Shown: positions 1 through 12,023 of the stretch, one piece after another
Layout of the letters: each line of letters begins with the position of its first letter
Numbering within the stretch: position 1 is the first letter of the stretch
Assembly (NCBI RefSeq): GCF_900246225.1
Contig: NC_039323.1
Span: forward strand, 7,482,979 to 7,546,978
Direction of reading: 5' to 3'
Origin: Astatotilapia calliptera
Taxonomy: Eukaryota > Chordata > Actinopteri > Cichliformes > Cichlidae
DNA: 64,000 bases
Notes under the pieces: generated by a model
The model's input: the letters and a program-made list of their open reading frames with translations, nothing else
The model's database searches: none
What the model was told of the DNA's origin: nothing
Made by a program: the position numbers and the translations under genes

Positions 1-175
1 TCGCAGAATATTTGTTGGAAGAATGATATTTCATTACTCCAGTAAAGAGGGGTCTTTTTTTCTTTTCATTTGTCACCCATCTATAAGAAAGCAATATAGC
101 CATAAATATGTCAGATACTCAGATGGTTAAGATGATGTCACATTAAAAATAAACAAACTACCTTTACTATGTCAG

Positions 176-2224
176 GTACCATACTGCGTCGATGGAAAAG
201 AAACTGGTTTGACTTATGGGCTGACGGACGACTTGTGTTCTACAACGATCAACAACGGCGCGACATGGAGGACGACATCCACATGAGGGTCAACTGCATT
301 AACATCCGCAACTCCGCTGGATGTCAGGGTACATGTCTTACGCTTAATGTTGATCTCATGCGGCTGATCCCTATGCTATTATTACCCACCTCTTTGCACT
401 AATTTTAAATGTTTCACCACCCCACTTGCATTTTTAGAGCTGAACCCACCGGAGGGAAAGACGCGTGATGCCTTGTTCCAGATAGTGTGCAGAGATGGAC
501 GGGTCATCAGCCTGTGTGCAGACAGTGCAGATGATGCTCTGTAAGACTGCACATACACACCAAGTCATAAAATTAGTTAGATGTATTTGAGTACAGGTAA
601 TTAGAACAGACATTTTTAACTCAAGATGACATAATGTCTGCTTTTGTTGCAGGGCATGGACAATGGCACTTCAAGATGCCAGAGTTAATATGGTGAGATT
701 TTTATACGTTATTTAAAGTTAGTGTTGTTGTAACTGACAGTCTGTCATTTTCTGTCACATTACCTGAATAAGCTCTGAATAAAGCTGAACTAAGAGTGAC
801 TTGAGCACAGCAGAAGAACTGTCCTCCTGGGAGGAAAACTGGATTTTTTTTTTATTGTTTTCACTTATCTTAATGTTATGTGCTTGAGTTTTTTTGGTGT
901 TGGCAAGCTTCAGTTGCTGATTTTTGTTATTTGATACTTTTAGGTGGTCACTGCTCCTCAGATCGGCTTTGCACAGGAGGTGATTGCATCTGCTCCTCCC
1001 CCCTACTCGGAATATCCTCCCCAAACGGTGAAAAACAGTATTAATACATCTCTTTTCATGTTCATAACTGAATAAAATTACTTTTTCAGGTCTAAAGTCT
1101 TTTATGAAAATAGTGCTACTTACAACATTTGTCTGTGGTTTAGCATGACTATCTCAAGTGAAAATCAACTCAGTGATTAATGTAAAACAAAACAAAAACC
1201 AACAAATCCAGTCTTTCTTCTATAAGCCATCTAATACAAAGGGTTTATTAATACAGTAACATCCTTTGTGTCACTTTGTTAAATGTAATTTTTTTTGCCA
1301 GGTTTATGCCCCAGGCCCATATGGAGACTACACTGCACCGCCCCCACAGGCCACACAGGTCGTATACTCTGCTGATGGGCAGCCCTACACAGTTGCTTAT
1401 CCTTATCAATACCAAGGTAAACAGCTGGACATTGCCCACCACTAGTTTATAGGAATCCTGGTAGCTAGAATAGAATAGAATAGCCCATTATTGTCACTGT
1501 AGATGTACAACAAAATTGCGGACTAACTAAACTCTGACCTAAATTTGATTGTCGACAAGCGGACATCTTCACAATATGCATATCCATAATGCAGTAAAGT
1601 GGCTGGATTTGATCCTTATAAAAGAAGTCTTCAGTATAAAAGTAAAATCTTTCCACTTTGAAAGGCCTAATATTTGTTTATCCGTAACTGGCTCATTTCA
1701 GAACGTGACTGAACTTAGTGGTTGTCAACATACTTCTGAGATTCCCATACTGAGGAAATGGTGCATAGAATGGGATTTCTGACGCAGTAATTACCAGTGC
1801 TGTCATCCTGATGCTTAACAAGAGTATTACATACCATCTTAGTTACTATAAGAACATTTGCTCATTAACAAATAGAAAAACATGCAGCTTAGTCTAAAAT
1901 CTTTATTAGTTTTTCAGGTACTTAGATAAAAATGTATCATGGACTTTAAATTCATTCTTAAACAAATGGGTCACAAAAACCCATCTAGATGTTCTTATTT
2001 GTGACCAGAGGATAAAGTGAAAAAGTAGAATAGTTTAACAGAGTTTAAATTGTATGAACTTACCATTATAAAACTTGTGTTTTGTAGGTGGGTACGTTGC
2101 TCCTGGAGTGAACCATGTCATCATTCGGGAGCGACAGCGTGACGACGGAGGAGATGTGGCTTTGGGCATGCTCGCTGGAGCGGCAACCGGTTTAGCACTC
2201 GGCTCTCTCTTCTCTGTATTCTAG
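176..2224 (+). CDS. plekhb2: Evectin-2 (PH domain-containing family B member 2), 5'-partial
   Basis: Six exons are visible: 176-328, 438-540, 653-692, 944-1027, 1302-1416 and 2088-2224 (stop TAG at 2222-2224). They encode about 209 residues. Human PLEKHB2 has about 222, so only a first exon of roughly 13 residues lies off the left edge. The first three exons hold most of the PH domain (RRWKRNWFDLW, then LFQIVCRDGRVISLCADS). The fourth carries a PPPY motif (APPPYSEY), the type of site bound by WW domains of Nedd4-family ubiquitin ligases. The last exon ends in a glycine/alanine-rich hydrophobic segment (LGMLAGAATGLALGSLFSVF), the C-terminal membrane-associated tail typical of evectins. From family knowledge, evectin-2 binds phosphatidylserine through its PH domain and works in recycling-endosome traffic. 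All junctions are GT-AG and in phase. PLEKHB1 is the main alternative; the PPPY and tail favour PLEKHB2. Confidence 0.93.
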
Positions 2225-3264
2225 CGTCAGAACTAATGTACTTCTAGCAGCCAGTGACTCCCTCCCCCTGTATTTATATGGCCTCCTCTCTGTATCATCA
2301 CGTGAGTTAGAATGAAACGTGTCTGATGGGCTACATCTATCTGACGCATAATTGTGATGTGCAGTGAATTACTCACCATGTATACTCAGCACTTTCAAAT
2401 ACAGTCTATGTTGCTGTTTACCAACATCTTTGTGTTATCTGAATATGAATATTCTTAACCAAAAAACATAATGTAATATAAGCATTACTTAATTTTCAAA
2501 GTTGTCAAAATGACAGAAAAGACACTACTCCTTTCATGCACATTTCAGGTTCTCTCCTGTCAATTTGCTTCCACTTCACGGTGCACAGATGTTTTTTTTG
2601 TGTTTATTTCCGTTTACTGTATGTTTTTCTATTTTAATGTTTTGTTGTTTTGATTGTGAATTTGCATCGTATCTTTGACTCCTGAGGTAATTAGTGGTGG
2701 AGCTAGCTTCAGATGAGCATAGTTTTCTGAGGGACCCGTTTGATGAACATTGGTTTGATTATATAGTCTGTTATATTGTAACCCTGGCATTTACATGAAG
2801 TGAAATGGGACATCACTCCTTGAGATTTATAAGTTCTTGGTTTATGTTTTTTTCATTGGCAGCTTTTCAGTCATACCTTTCATTTAAAGTGTTTTTTTAA
2901 ATCTCCATGGACTTAAAAAACCCTTAGCAGGTAAATCTCTTGAGACATTTCACTTGGCTAGGACCCTTTTTTTCTCAGCATATAAATTATGACCGCTTTT
3001 AAAATCCAAACTTCTGCTCAATAGAAAACATTTTGGTCTACATTTCAAACAGATTTTTTCATCACTACTGACACTGAATTAAGAGATGTATAAGAAATGT
3101 TTTGCAAGCAGCTTATTGATGTAATTTTTTCTACAAGTCTTAATTTGTTTGTTGCTGTGAAATTAATATTCACTTATCATATAAGGAAATTAAATTGTGA
3201 TTTACACTGCATTAGAAATATAGAAATATGATAGTTAACTAAGAGATGTATTTTAACAAATAAA
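2225..3264 (+). other. plekhb2: plekhb2 3' UTR
   Basis: About 1 kb of AT-rich, non-coding sequence follows the plekhb2 stop. The first strong AATAAA before the vps4b 3' end is at 3259-3264, so this is taken as the 3' UTR. No repeat or second gene is recognisable. The end point is inferred from the poly(A) signal only. Confidence 0.6.
3259..3264 (+). terminator. plekhb2: Putative poly(A) signal of plekhb2
   Basis: Canonical AATAAA about 1,035 bases after the plekhb2 stop codon. It faces the vps4b poly(A) signal about 30 bases further on. Cleavage would fall near 3275-3295. Confidence 0.5.
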
Positions 3265-3293
3265 CATATTTACAAAGTTAATGTTTTAATTCC

Positions 3294-3299
3294 TTTATT
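3294..3299 (-). terminator. vps4b: Putative poly(A) signal of vps4b
   Basis: TTTATT on the plus strand (AATAAA on the minus strand), about 870 bases downstream of the vps4b stop. Cleavage 10-30 bases further on would fall at or inside the plekhb2 poly(A) signal, so the two convergent transcripts probably abut or overlap slightly. Confidence 0.5.
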
Positions 3300-4169
3300 T
3301 AGCCCTGAGACTTCTGTTCACAGAACATATCCAGTAGAATACAAGAAAAGTACAAGTTGACCTTTTTTTTTTATTAATGTAACCCCTGTAAACCCAAAGG
3401 AAATTCTTAAATACATTTAAAACCCAAAGGCAACACAGCTAGAGCATAATCATTTATAAATAAGTCAGAACATAACTAGAACACAGTAAAGTGTCAGTAA
3501 TCTAACAGGAGAAGGCTGAAAGAAAATGTGCAACGGCATATCAGAATTAAGAAATTCTTTCATTTTCTCTACATCAGTTTAAATCCCAGAAGATCCTTTT
3601 GGATGCCATTAATGATTTGTATGTAGTGAAAAAAAGATTGCCAGTGTTCACAGACTTCATTGCATAAATTCCTGTTAAATGTCAACCACAACACCAGTTC
3701 TGTTAATCAAAGTATTAAAATCTTCCTTAGACTACATAAAGTATGTAGTGATGGAAAGATGCCAGGATCTACCCACTGTAGCCTTTGCACATACTTTTCT
3801 AACAGTGATGCAGTTTCAGAAAAAAAAAAAACGCTTCAGTTTGAAATATAATAAGAAAAACCCTTAAAAAAATAACGTAAACACAAGCCTCGGTGGATCG
3901 ATAGGTTAATGTGGCTGAAAGAGGCGATTCCTCAACTGGTTGGTTGATTTAAAAAAAAAAAAAAAAAGATCTATGATTGTGACAAAAGGATAAATGTTTT
4001 TTTTGTCAGCTGTAAGACTGATTTGCTGCAACCTCTGGTCCATTAAACCTGTGACATTTTCCACCATTTTTGACACAGCAGTTGAAAAGGCGAATCAAAT
4101 GATCTGAAGCATAACTGAGAGTAAAGATAGTTGTTAAGTACAGTCCTATTTTTGAGTACAAAGATATTA

Positions 4170-7100
4170 TTAGCCTTCTTGACCAAAATCTTCAGTAAAC
4201 TTCTTCAGCTTCTCCAAGTCCTGCTCGTTCACCGTAGGCTTGGTGTTGCTTTGTGACCTCAGCATGTCAGCCTGTATAGAGAACATTAGGTAGGTCAGAA
4301 TAGATTACAGTCACTGGGTTTGTCAATAACACAGAGAGAGAACTGACAGAGACAGATTGCAATTCATTGTTAACCACAATGAAGGAAAAAAAAAAACATT
4401 TCATAATTGTTCACTGACTTTGATGGTGCCTTCTGGTCAATTTCATCCACAAGCAAAACACTGTTAAATGCCAGTAAGCTGCTGTTATGTGACCAACAAC
4501 TAACAAGAGGGCAAAGAACACAATAACCTGTAACTGAAGATTTTTTTCTCTGAGCAATAATAATGTATGATGCAAGCAGAATCCTGACAATCAGCAGGAT
4601 CCAACCAGCAAACACTGTGTCACTGGCAAGTCAAATATGCAAATGTTAATTTCATTTCAATGTAAAGCATTGAAAATGATGGGTAACAGTATCCATGCTA
4701 ACTGCTTAGACTCCTCTCTATAACATTACAAAAATGTACAAAACAGACTATGTTTTTTTTCTTCCAGAAAGCAGACTCTGTTCATCTGGTTTCAGTGAGA
4801 GAAATGTTTAGTCACTCATTCGAGATGCATTTTAGAAAAATCAAACATTTTTAGCCACCAAAAATGACTTTGTTAACCTTTCAGCTCTTGGTTACATTTT
4901 GCTGGGCTGGATTATTTTCTATCCAGTGGGTGTGGTTTTCCGAATATCAACTGATGAAAGAGCCCTTTTCTTACCATGGATACAACTGGCTCTAGAAGTT
5001 TCTCTCCAGGGACCTCCATCCATGTCATTTCAATGGAGTTGGGCTCTCCAGGTGAGCACGGAGTCAGCAGGTCATCGACCACAACGCCAGGATTGTTCCA
5101 TGTTGACCCTCGAACCTGAATTAGTATGGGCATAAGGACAGGAATAAAAAATTATAAAAAGAAACACCACACAGTGCTGCCTCCCTCTGGTTGAATTTAT
5201 ATTTTAGATTGATAAATTTATTATGAGCTGGGATAGTCTCCAACAGCTATAAGGATAAGTGGAAGTGGATAGAAGTTTATTTTGGAGTTACAAGAAAGAC
5301 TCCTGCCCAAAGGATGAGCTTCAAGAAAAGTTGCAGACATAACAACACAAGTTATAGGCATAAACTTGATATGTATACAATTAAAGTACATGCCTGACTG
5401 TTTATTGTGAGCAGCTATGTGTCTCAAAACACAAATTTGGGGAAGAAGTCACAATGCCTTTAACCAGCTAATCCCAAATGACCACTCCTCTGTCAAATAC
5501 ACCCAAGCCTATAAAAAGGCACTACGGCTTTGGAGAAAATTACATCTGTAAGAATGCCACGACTGGTACAATCTGACTGGGATCTTCCCACTGGAATGCT
5601 GGAGGCAGGGTGAACCACCAGACAAGTTCAACTCCACAGAAAACCAGTGGAGTCATTTTAGTAACAGAGTAAAACAGTGTAATCCTCCTACGTGGACTCA
5701 GCAGCAACTCAGCGCAACAGTGACTGAAGAGTAAGCTGCCATCCCACAGGATGACACCTGACCATGAGGAGGCATATTACAGCCAAAGTCAGTGCAGACG
5801 GGGGGTACACTAATTATGGATTGCCTTTTTTTGTAACCTGTAGTTATATTACACACAATATATAGTGATATATCAAATTTGGACATTTTTTTTGGTCTTT
5901 TTTCCAGGTTGTTTTTATCACTGATTAAGTTAAAAGGTAATGACAAGCAATATATGAGTGCTGATTTGCATATAACACAAACTACACCAGTGCATTTGCA
6001 AAGAAATGTAGTGGTGCGTTTTTAAATTCTTTGAGTACAGTTGTATGTAAAGATGAGATAAGCACCTTGTCAGGTGTATGAATTTCAAGTATGACAGTTA
6101 GTTTGATTTTGGAATAATATACTTCCACTGGATCCCTGAACCAGGTTTTCTTGCATTTAGAAATATGACAAAAAGAGCATGTCAAGCAACGGTTACTGTG
6201 GTTTTACCCTTTTGAAGTGTGTGGCTGTCTGAACCTTCCTGACTGGCTGCATCAGGGCGTCCCTGACAATTATACTGATGTCAGCTCCGGAGTAGCCATC
6301 TGTCTTTTTGCCCAGAGTCACGAAATCCGCCTCTGTCAGGTTATTGGGGGTGGAGCCCAGATGCAGTTTGAACATGGAGGAGCGGGCATGTTCCTCCGGC
6401 AGAGGAATGTAGATTCGCTTTTCAAACCTGAGACATAAACGAGCATTAAACCTCTTAAATCCTGGTTGTTAGCCCAAAAACACTGATGAACAGTACTAGG
6501 TAATATAAGAGGTGATTAGGTAAGTAAAAGTAAGTAAAATGTATTTATATAGCGCTTTTCATAGATAAAAAGGTAGGGATCATTTGTATAGAAACAAGTG
6601 GATCTGACCTTCTCCTGATAGCTGAGTCCAGCGACCATGGTATATTAGTTGCACCCAGGACAAGGATTCCGTCATTATCATTACCAACACCTGACAGGAG
6701 AAAAGAGTTGCACAATTAGTCAACTGAGCACTAAATATTTTCAGGTTTTTGTGATTTTGTTGCAACAAAATAAAGAAAAAATAGGTGACACTGGGCTGCG
6801 GGCGCTTACAGATGATTTTTAGACAAATAAATGCTTAAAACAATCAGTTGTCATGAATAACTGAACTATGAGCCATAGTTCATGACACTTCGTATCGTCT
6901 TTCCAGCTGTTGGTTCAAATCTGTAAGTATCTTCTTTCTCACCCTGCATCTGAACGAGGAACTCTGTCTTGATTCTGCGAGCTGCTTCACTCTCATTCTC
7001 GCTCCTGGAGCCACAGAGGGAGTCGATCTCATCAATGAAAATGATCGATGGTTTGTGTTCTCTGGCTAAAGAGAACAAGTTCTTCACCAACCTAAAGACA

Positions 7101-10100
7101 GACAGAAGTGGAAAAAATAGATTCATTTTTCTTAACAGTAACTTTGTCATAGTCTTAATTTTGCCCCTAGGTAAAGAACTTGGGCCTCACTTTTCACTTT
7201 CTCCTAGCCACTTAGACACAAGATCGGAGGATGAGATTGAGAAGAAGGTGGAATTGTTAGCTTCTGTGGCCACGGCTTTGGCCAAGTAGGACTTTCCTGT
7301 TCCTGGAGGCCCAAACAAAAGGATCCCCCGCCACGGTGTTCTCTTGCCTACAAAAGAAGTTTCAGTCTTTAAAAAAACAAGGAAACGAAAAACTTCACTT
7401 TCACAAAACTTTTTCACAAAAAAAATAAAAAATAAAAAAATCCCTGCCTGTAAACAGATGTGGGAATTTGATTGGCAGGATAACAGCTTCTTTAAGGGCT
7501 TCTTTGGCTCCTTCGAGTCCAGCTACATCGTCCCACTTTATGTTTGGCTTTTCCATAACAATGGCACCTATAAAATAAATGAGGTTCAGAAATACCAACA
7601 CATTTGGCTTTTCAAGAAATTGTATGTCAGTGATATGCACCTGACAGTTGATTTTGGAACTTCTTTTTTTCTTGGTCTTCACCTTCATCACTTTCATTCC
7701 TAAAAGGTGGTGGTGGGGAGAGGTGGAGGTCAGGGGGTTATAAGCATAGGGCAAGAAGAAGACAGAACACTTCTGTAGAACAACTGTAGAACCCATGGGA
7801 GTAAGAATAAAAACAAACTTAGTAAAGAATATTACAAATTAATTGTAAAAATAAAAAGCTGTACAGATCCACCTAAATTCGGGAATCATCCTTTCTTTAC
7901 AAACTACTGACTAATGGTTCTCTTATGTGTGACTTCTAAATCAGAACACCAGGTGGCACACTTTACCAACAAAGGCAGAGCCATACAGTAAACCAAAATT
8001 CAACAGGAAAAACATGTTTAGATAGTGACACTATGTCACTTACACTTTCATAACAATTTTACAGCAACAGTCACAGAGTTAGACACTTCTGGGGAAATTA
8101 TGACAAAGATTTAAAGAATAATACAGTTAGGTCTAGGGCTGTGCGATATGACCAAAATCTTTATACCGTTATCGGGACGATAGAATTCGTCCCGATAACG
8201 ATATAAATCACACAAATGTAATATTTTCTGTAAATTCTGTGAATCTCGGGCAGCTCATCTTGCGGGAAGTGTTTCCAGCTGCGCGTCATGTAGCTGGAAT
8301 TGAGTGTTTTAACAGATGCATGAAACGATACATTTTTAGACATAAGTTGTAACGGCCGCCGTTTTCTTTGTGAGTATTTATTACACAGCGTGCTGCAGGG
8401 AAAAGCCTGTTCTAACGTTTGAGTCTAAGGTTTATTTTTTAGCGCCTGGCGGCTCTTTTTTACTTCTCATCCATAAATAATCTGCTCTTTCATGCGATTC
8501 AGTTTACTTTGAAAAGTCTCAACAGGATCTTGAGCTTTATTGTGAAAGGTTTATGTGAAACATAAACAAGTGGACACGCGATGGTGTTACCGTCGTTGCT
8601 GCTAACGACAACGCATAAAAACAGGCGCTGTGGTTATATTAAATGTAAGAAAAAGAGAGAACTTTAAGAAATTAATATGGCCACTACAGTGATCATCAAA
8701 ACGATGAAAAAATATTGCTGTAAACAGTTTATTTTGCGACACCACGAAACGATAGACGTTTTTATATCATCATCCAATATATATCGTTATATCGAACAGC
8801 CCTAGTTAGGTCCATATATATTTGGACACTGACTTACAGCCAAACCCAGGCGTTTACTAAAGCAAAGATGTGTAATAATCTTGAATGGCCAAGTCAGTGA
8901 CCTGATCTTAACCAAAACAAACATGCATTTCACTTGTTGTAGACTAAACTTTGAACAGAAAGGCTCACAAACAGCAACTGAAATCAGTGCAGTAAAGTCT
9001 GGGCAGAGTATTAAAAAGGAGGAAACCCAGCATCTGGTGATGTCCACGAGTTCAAGACTTCAGGCTGTATTTGCCAGAAAAGGGTTTTCAACCAAGTATA
9101 GAAATGAACATTTTAGTTTCAATTATTTAATTCAACTACTTTTGAGTTGTATTACAAAATGCTTTAATTCCTCAAAGTATTATGCAGTATTTTTGTTAAA
9201 CCCACTAAATTAAAGCTGCTGAAGTTAAATAGAGATCAGAGCAATTGGAAATTAAGAAAATCCCATCCTTAGACCTATTTTTTTTATAAGACTGAGCTAA
9301 TCACACAGCAATGCTGCAGATGATGAAAAGACATTTCTTTGGTAAGTCGTGTTATAAACCAGATGGAACCGAGCACATCAAGTAATAACTCTGTATTTCA
9401 GTGGTTAAAATGTTATGTAAAAGTGTTTATATGTAATGCATTTCAATAATAAAGCATAACTGGTAGAACAACCTGGCTGATGTGTATACAAGTGAGTGTG
9501 ATTAAGTTATAGCAACCGGCTGACATCTGCAGGTGATTTAACAACTGTAAAGGTAAGTGGGTCGTCATGCAAATTATCAGAGCAACACTTCAACAGATAA
9601 ATAATAAATAAAAATTCAGAGGCTTCAAATTCATTAACATACATGTTCTGCTGCCTTCAGCTGAATGGAAAGGTTTAATGAACTGAATGAAACATTTTTC
9701 ATGCAGTATAAAAACGCTGTTGACACCTCATTAAATGGGACTTACTCATCCATTTATAGATAAATACAGGCTGGTTTACAGATGTTCCTGCTTCAGCTGC
9801 ATTAAATGTTCATTAAATGCATCTGCTGACTGGAAAGTGATTCATTAAAATGGTTTATTTACGCGTTAAGTGTTATACATAAGTATTTACTGTTGAACAA
9901 CTGTTCCAATAACTTTGCTTGTTTTTATTGATTAAATCCGCAAAGTGGATGCAGATTGAGCAATGTGCTTCTGAGCGAACGATTGTGAGAGTAAAGTTTA
10001 AGACTCAAAGAAAGTCCACTGAATTTACAATGACGCAAAAACATTTTAAAATATCTGTCACAGATCTAACTTTAAATTTAATAAATAAATGGATATATAT

Positions 10101-12023
10101 TTGTACACATTTAAACTGATCTCTGTCTCAGTCCGTTAAAAAAATTGCACATGGAATTTCAAGGCAACTAACAATAACTCTCAACTTTGTCCATTATTCA
10201 GACCAAATTACATTTAGCTTTCCTTTCAGGAAATTACCCAGCCTGCAGAACAAAGTCTAAACTGTAAACAAAGCAACAAACATTGTGAAATGGACTCAGA
10301 TTTATTGATTGCTCCTACCCTTTGTCACCAGACTCTTTGACGGGTTTGGCTGGAGGAGCGTTCTCTTTCTTCTTCAGATATTGCTTCAGTTGCTCAGCTC
10401 TGTCCAGGTAGTCAGCACACTTTGCCCTGATGCTCTGCTTCGCCCGATCGCCTTGGGCCTCATCTGCAACGCAAAAACTGACTTAGATCATTCATGCGGA
10501 ACCGAAGTGGAGTTTAAAACAGCAAAAAGGATGTACAAATCTAACAGTGGTACAAGTTTCTCACACTTCACAACATGAAGGAAGTATTGCACTGCGTGCT
10601 GATAACATCTGAGGGCCTCTTCATAGTTTTTGGCCTTGTCTTCCTCTGCGGCCTTGCTGGCCAAATCTATGGCTTTCTGAAAACAAACAAGATGAAACAG
10701 AAGGATTTATTACACATTTATAGAACTTATATGAATTTTTTTGGTTCTTGTTTGTGCTTCTTGTTTGGTCATATATGCAGGTAAGTTGTTTAGCATGGTG
10801 GGGCGATCGTGGAGAAGAGTTGGCAGTTTGTCTTGTAATCGGAAGGTTGCTGGTTCGAGCCCCGGCTCCAACAGCCTCAGTCGTTGTGTCCTTGGGCAAG
10901 ACACTTCACCTGTTGCCTACTAGTGGTGGTCAGAGGGCCTGGTGGCGCCAGTGTCCGGCAGCCTCGCCTCTGTCAGTGTGCCCCAGGGTGGCTGTGGCTA
11001 CAATGTAGCTTGCCATCACCAGTGTGTGAATGTGTGTGTGAATGGGTGAATGACTGAATGTGTAAAGCGCTTTGGGGTCCTTAGGGACTAGTAAAGCGCT
11101 ATACAAATACAGGCCATTTACCATTTTAAACTTATAAAATACACTTTAAAAAGATAGTATTCAAAAGTATTACTAACACCATAAATTAAAATTCTAAATT
11201 GTGGTGTCCTGTGATTACATATGCAGCATTTTAAAATTAGACATAATTATTCTATATTGATAATTCAGTCTAGGCTGTTCCATCCAATGGGTGGGGTCTT
11301 ACTAGAAACACCTCAGGGCCAAAAAACAAGAAAACAAGAAAATGATTACATAAATGTTATACACATTCAGGCCTCCTTGTACATCATATTTGTTCTGTTT
11401 GTGAAATACTGGGTAATTTGGGGGATATTAAAGCTACTTCAGTGACTTGCTAACAGTTCATGGACAGCTTAAACAATGAGCCAAGTTTTGTTTTTGTTGT
11501 TTTTGCTATCCATAGCAACAATTACCTGTACAGTTTAAGTTATACATTGTTTTCTAATTGTAAAAAGTACAACTCTGCCCATTTAAATTCCCTGAGACAG
11601 AAACAAAGTAGCAAAAAGCTAACTTTTATGTAAATAAAGTAATTTAGTTCTTTACTTTCCTACTTTTCATCACTGGAAAAGGGAAAACAGCTAGAAAATA
11701 TGTTTCACTATGGGACAATAAAGCCCCAACTAAATATTGTTAGAGTTTCTTCATCTATGAAGCATTAGTAGTGATTTACACTCCTTACGCAGTAGTGCCG
11801 TTTTTTTCCATTACTTATAATTGAATTTATGGCTAAATACATTCAAGTTGGCTTATTGTTAGTCTCTAAATTAGACATTCATACAATATAAAATCCCTAG
11901 TTGCTTATTTAATAAAAGGCTGAGTTTATTAAAAGCCGAGTTAACATCTCTTTGATTTGGGCAGTCTTATGTAATCATTGTTAGTAAATGTCTGCCACTT
12001 ACCTGTAAATTACCGCCCGCCAT
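4170..12023 (-). CDS. vps4b: Vacuolar protein sorting-associated protein 4B (ESCRT AAA ATPase)
   Basis: Eleven coding exons in transcript order: 12023-12003, 10676-10565, 10463-10319, 7699-7641, 7567-7448, 7347-7191, 7091-6943, 6690-6609, 6427-6208, 5115-4975 and 4271-4170 (stop 4172-4170). They total 435 residues; human VPS4B has 444. The product starts MAGGNLQ and runs into an MIT domain (exons 2-3, ending about residue 75) that binds ESCRT-III tails. A short charged linker follows. The AAA cassette has Walker A GPPGTGKS, Walker B IIFIDEID and an arginine-rich end of the second region of homology (SAIRRRFEKR). The C-terminus holds the beta domain (DDLLTPCSPGEP) and final helix ending FGQEG. 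VPS4 disassembles ESCRT-III in multivesicular-body sorting, cytokinesis and membrane repair. FSISSSDLVSKW, FIDEID and QEG point to VPS4B rather than VPS4A. The intron between exons 5 and 6 is GC-AG. Confidence 0.96.
7348..7447 (-). other. vps4b: 100-bp GC-AG intron of vps4b
   Basis: The exon ending at 7448 encodes FPHLFTG and its last bases are ACAG. The intron then begins GCAGGG and ends TTTTGTAG before the exon coding KRTPWRG. Phase is kept only with GC at the donor, and no nearby GT gives the conserved protein. Confidence 0.85.
8124..9220 (+). mobile_element. Decayed Tc1-like transposon, interrupted by the hAT element
   Basis: The left end CAGTTAGGTC at 8124 continues after the hAT insertion as GTTAGGTCCATATATATTTG, matching the ends of the copy at 29600-30014. 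Around 8884-8914 a frameshifted plus-strand reading gives WPSQ-PDLN, the WPSQSPDLNPIE motif near the C-terminus of Tc1 transposases. The rest is heavily decayed and no right terminal repeat was found, so the end is approximate. Confidence 0.65.
8134..8804. mobile_element. Non-autonomous hAT-type element with 8-bp target duplication
   Basis: The 671-bp element has inverted ends TAGGGCTGTGCGATAT and, from the other side, TAGGGCTGTTCGATAT. It is flanked by perfect 8-bp direct repeats GTTAGGTC at 8126-8133 and 8805-8812, the duplication size typical of hAT transposons. Just inside the left end is a perfect 14-bp stem with 6-base loop (8167-8200). No transposase frame is present, so it is a MITE-like derivative. 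Confidence 0.8.
10797..11128 (+). mobile_element. tRNA-derived SINE, near full length
   Basis: A tRNA-like head (GGGCGATCGTGGAGAAGAG) has a B-box-like GGTTCGAGCCC at 10852-10862. It is followed by a body containing TTGGGCAAGACACTTCACC and a 3' end with AAAGCGCTATACAAATAC and CCATTTACCATTTT. It sits in vps4b intron 1. A closely related copy lies at 36736-36999 and a reverse fragment at 25591-25767. Confidence 0.75.

Larger units (their letters stand above)
7700..10318 (-). other. vps4b: Large vps4b intron 3 containing nested transposons
   Basis: This 2.6-kb intron separates the MIT exons from the linker exon. The 8124-9220 part is transposon-derived (Tc1 relic split by a hAT element). From about 9220 to 10318 I see only AT-rich sequence without recognisable features. 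Confidence 0.7.

Noticed and set aside
4899..5135. Plus-strand open frame of 78 codons
   Set aside because: It overlaps the vps4b exon at 4975-5115, whose minus-strand reading DDLLTPCSPGEP is clearly conserved.
7344..7703. Plus-strand open frame of 119 codons
   Set aside because: It is the complement of vps4b exons and introns; the minus strand gives conserved AAA ATPase sequence.
10748..11008. Overlapping open frames on both strands near 10.8 kb
   Set aside because: They lie within the SINE; similar frames recur at the other SINE copies and at 25.6 kb.
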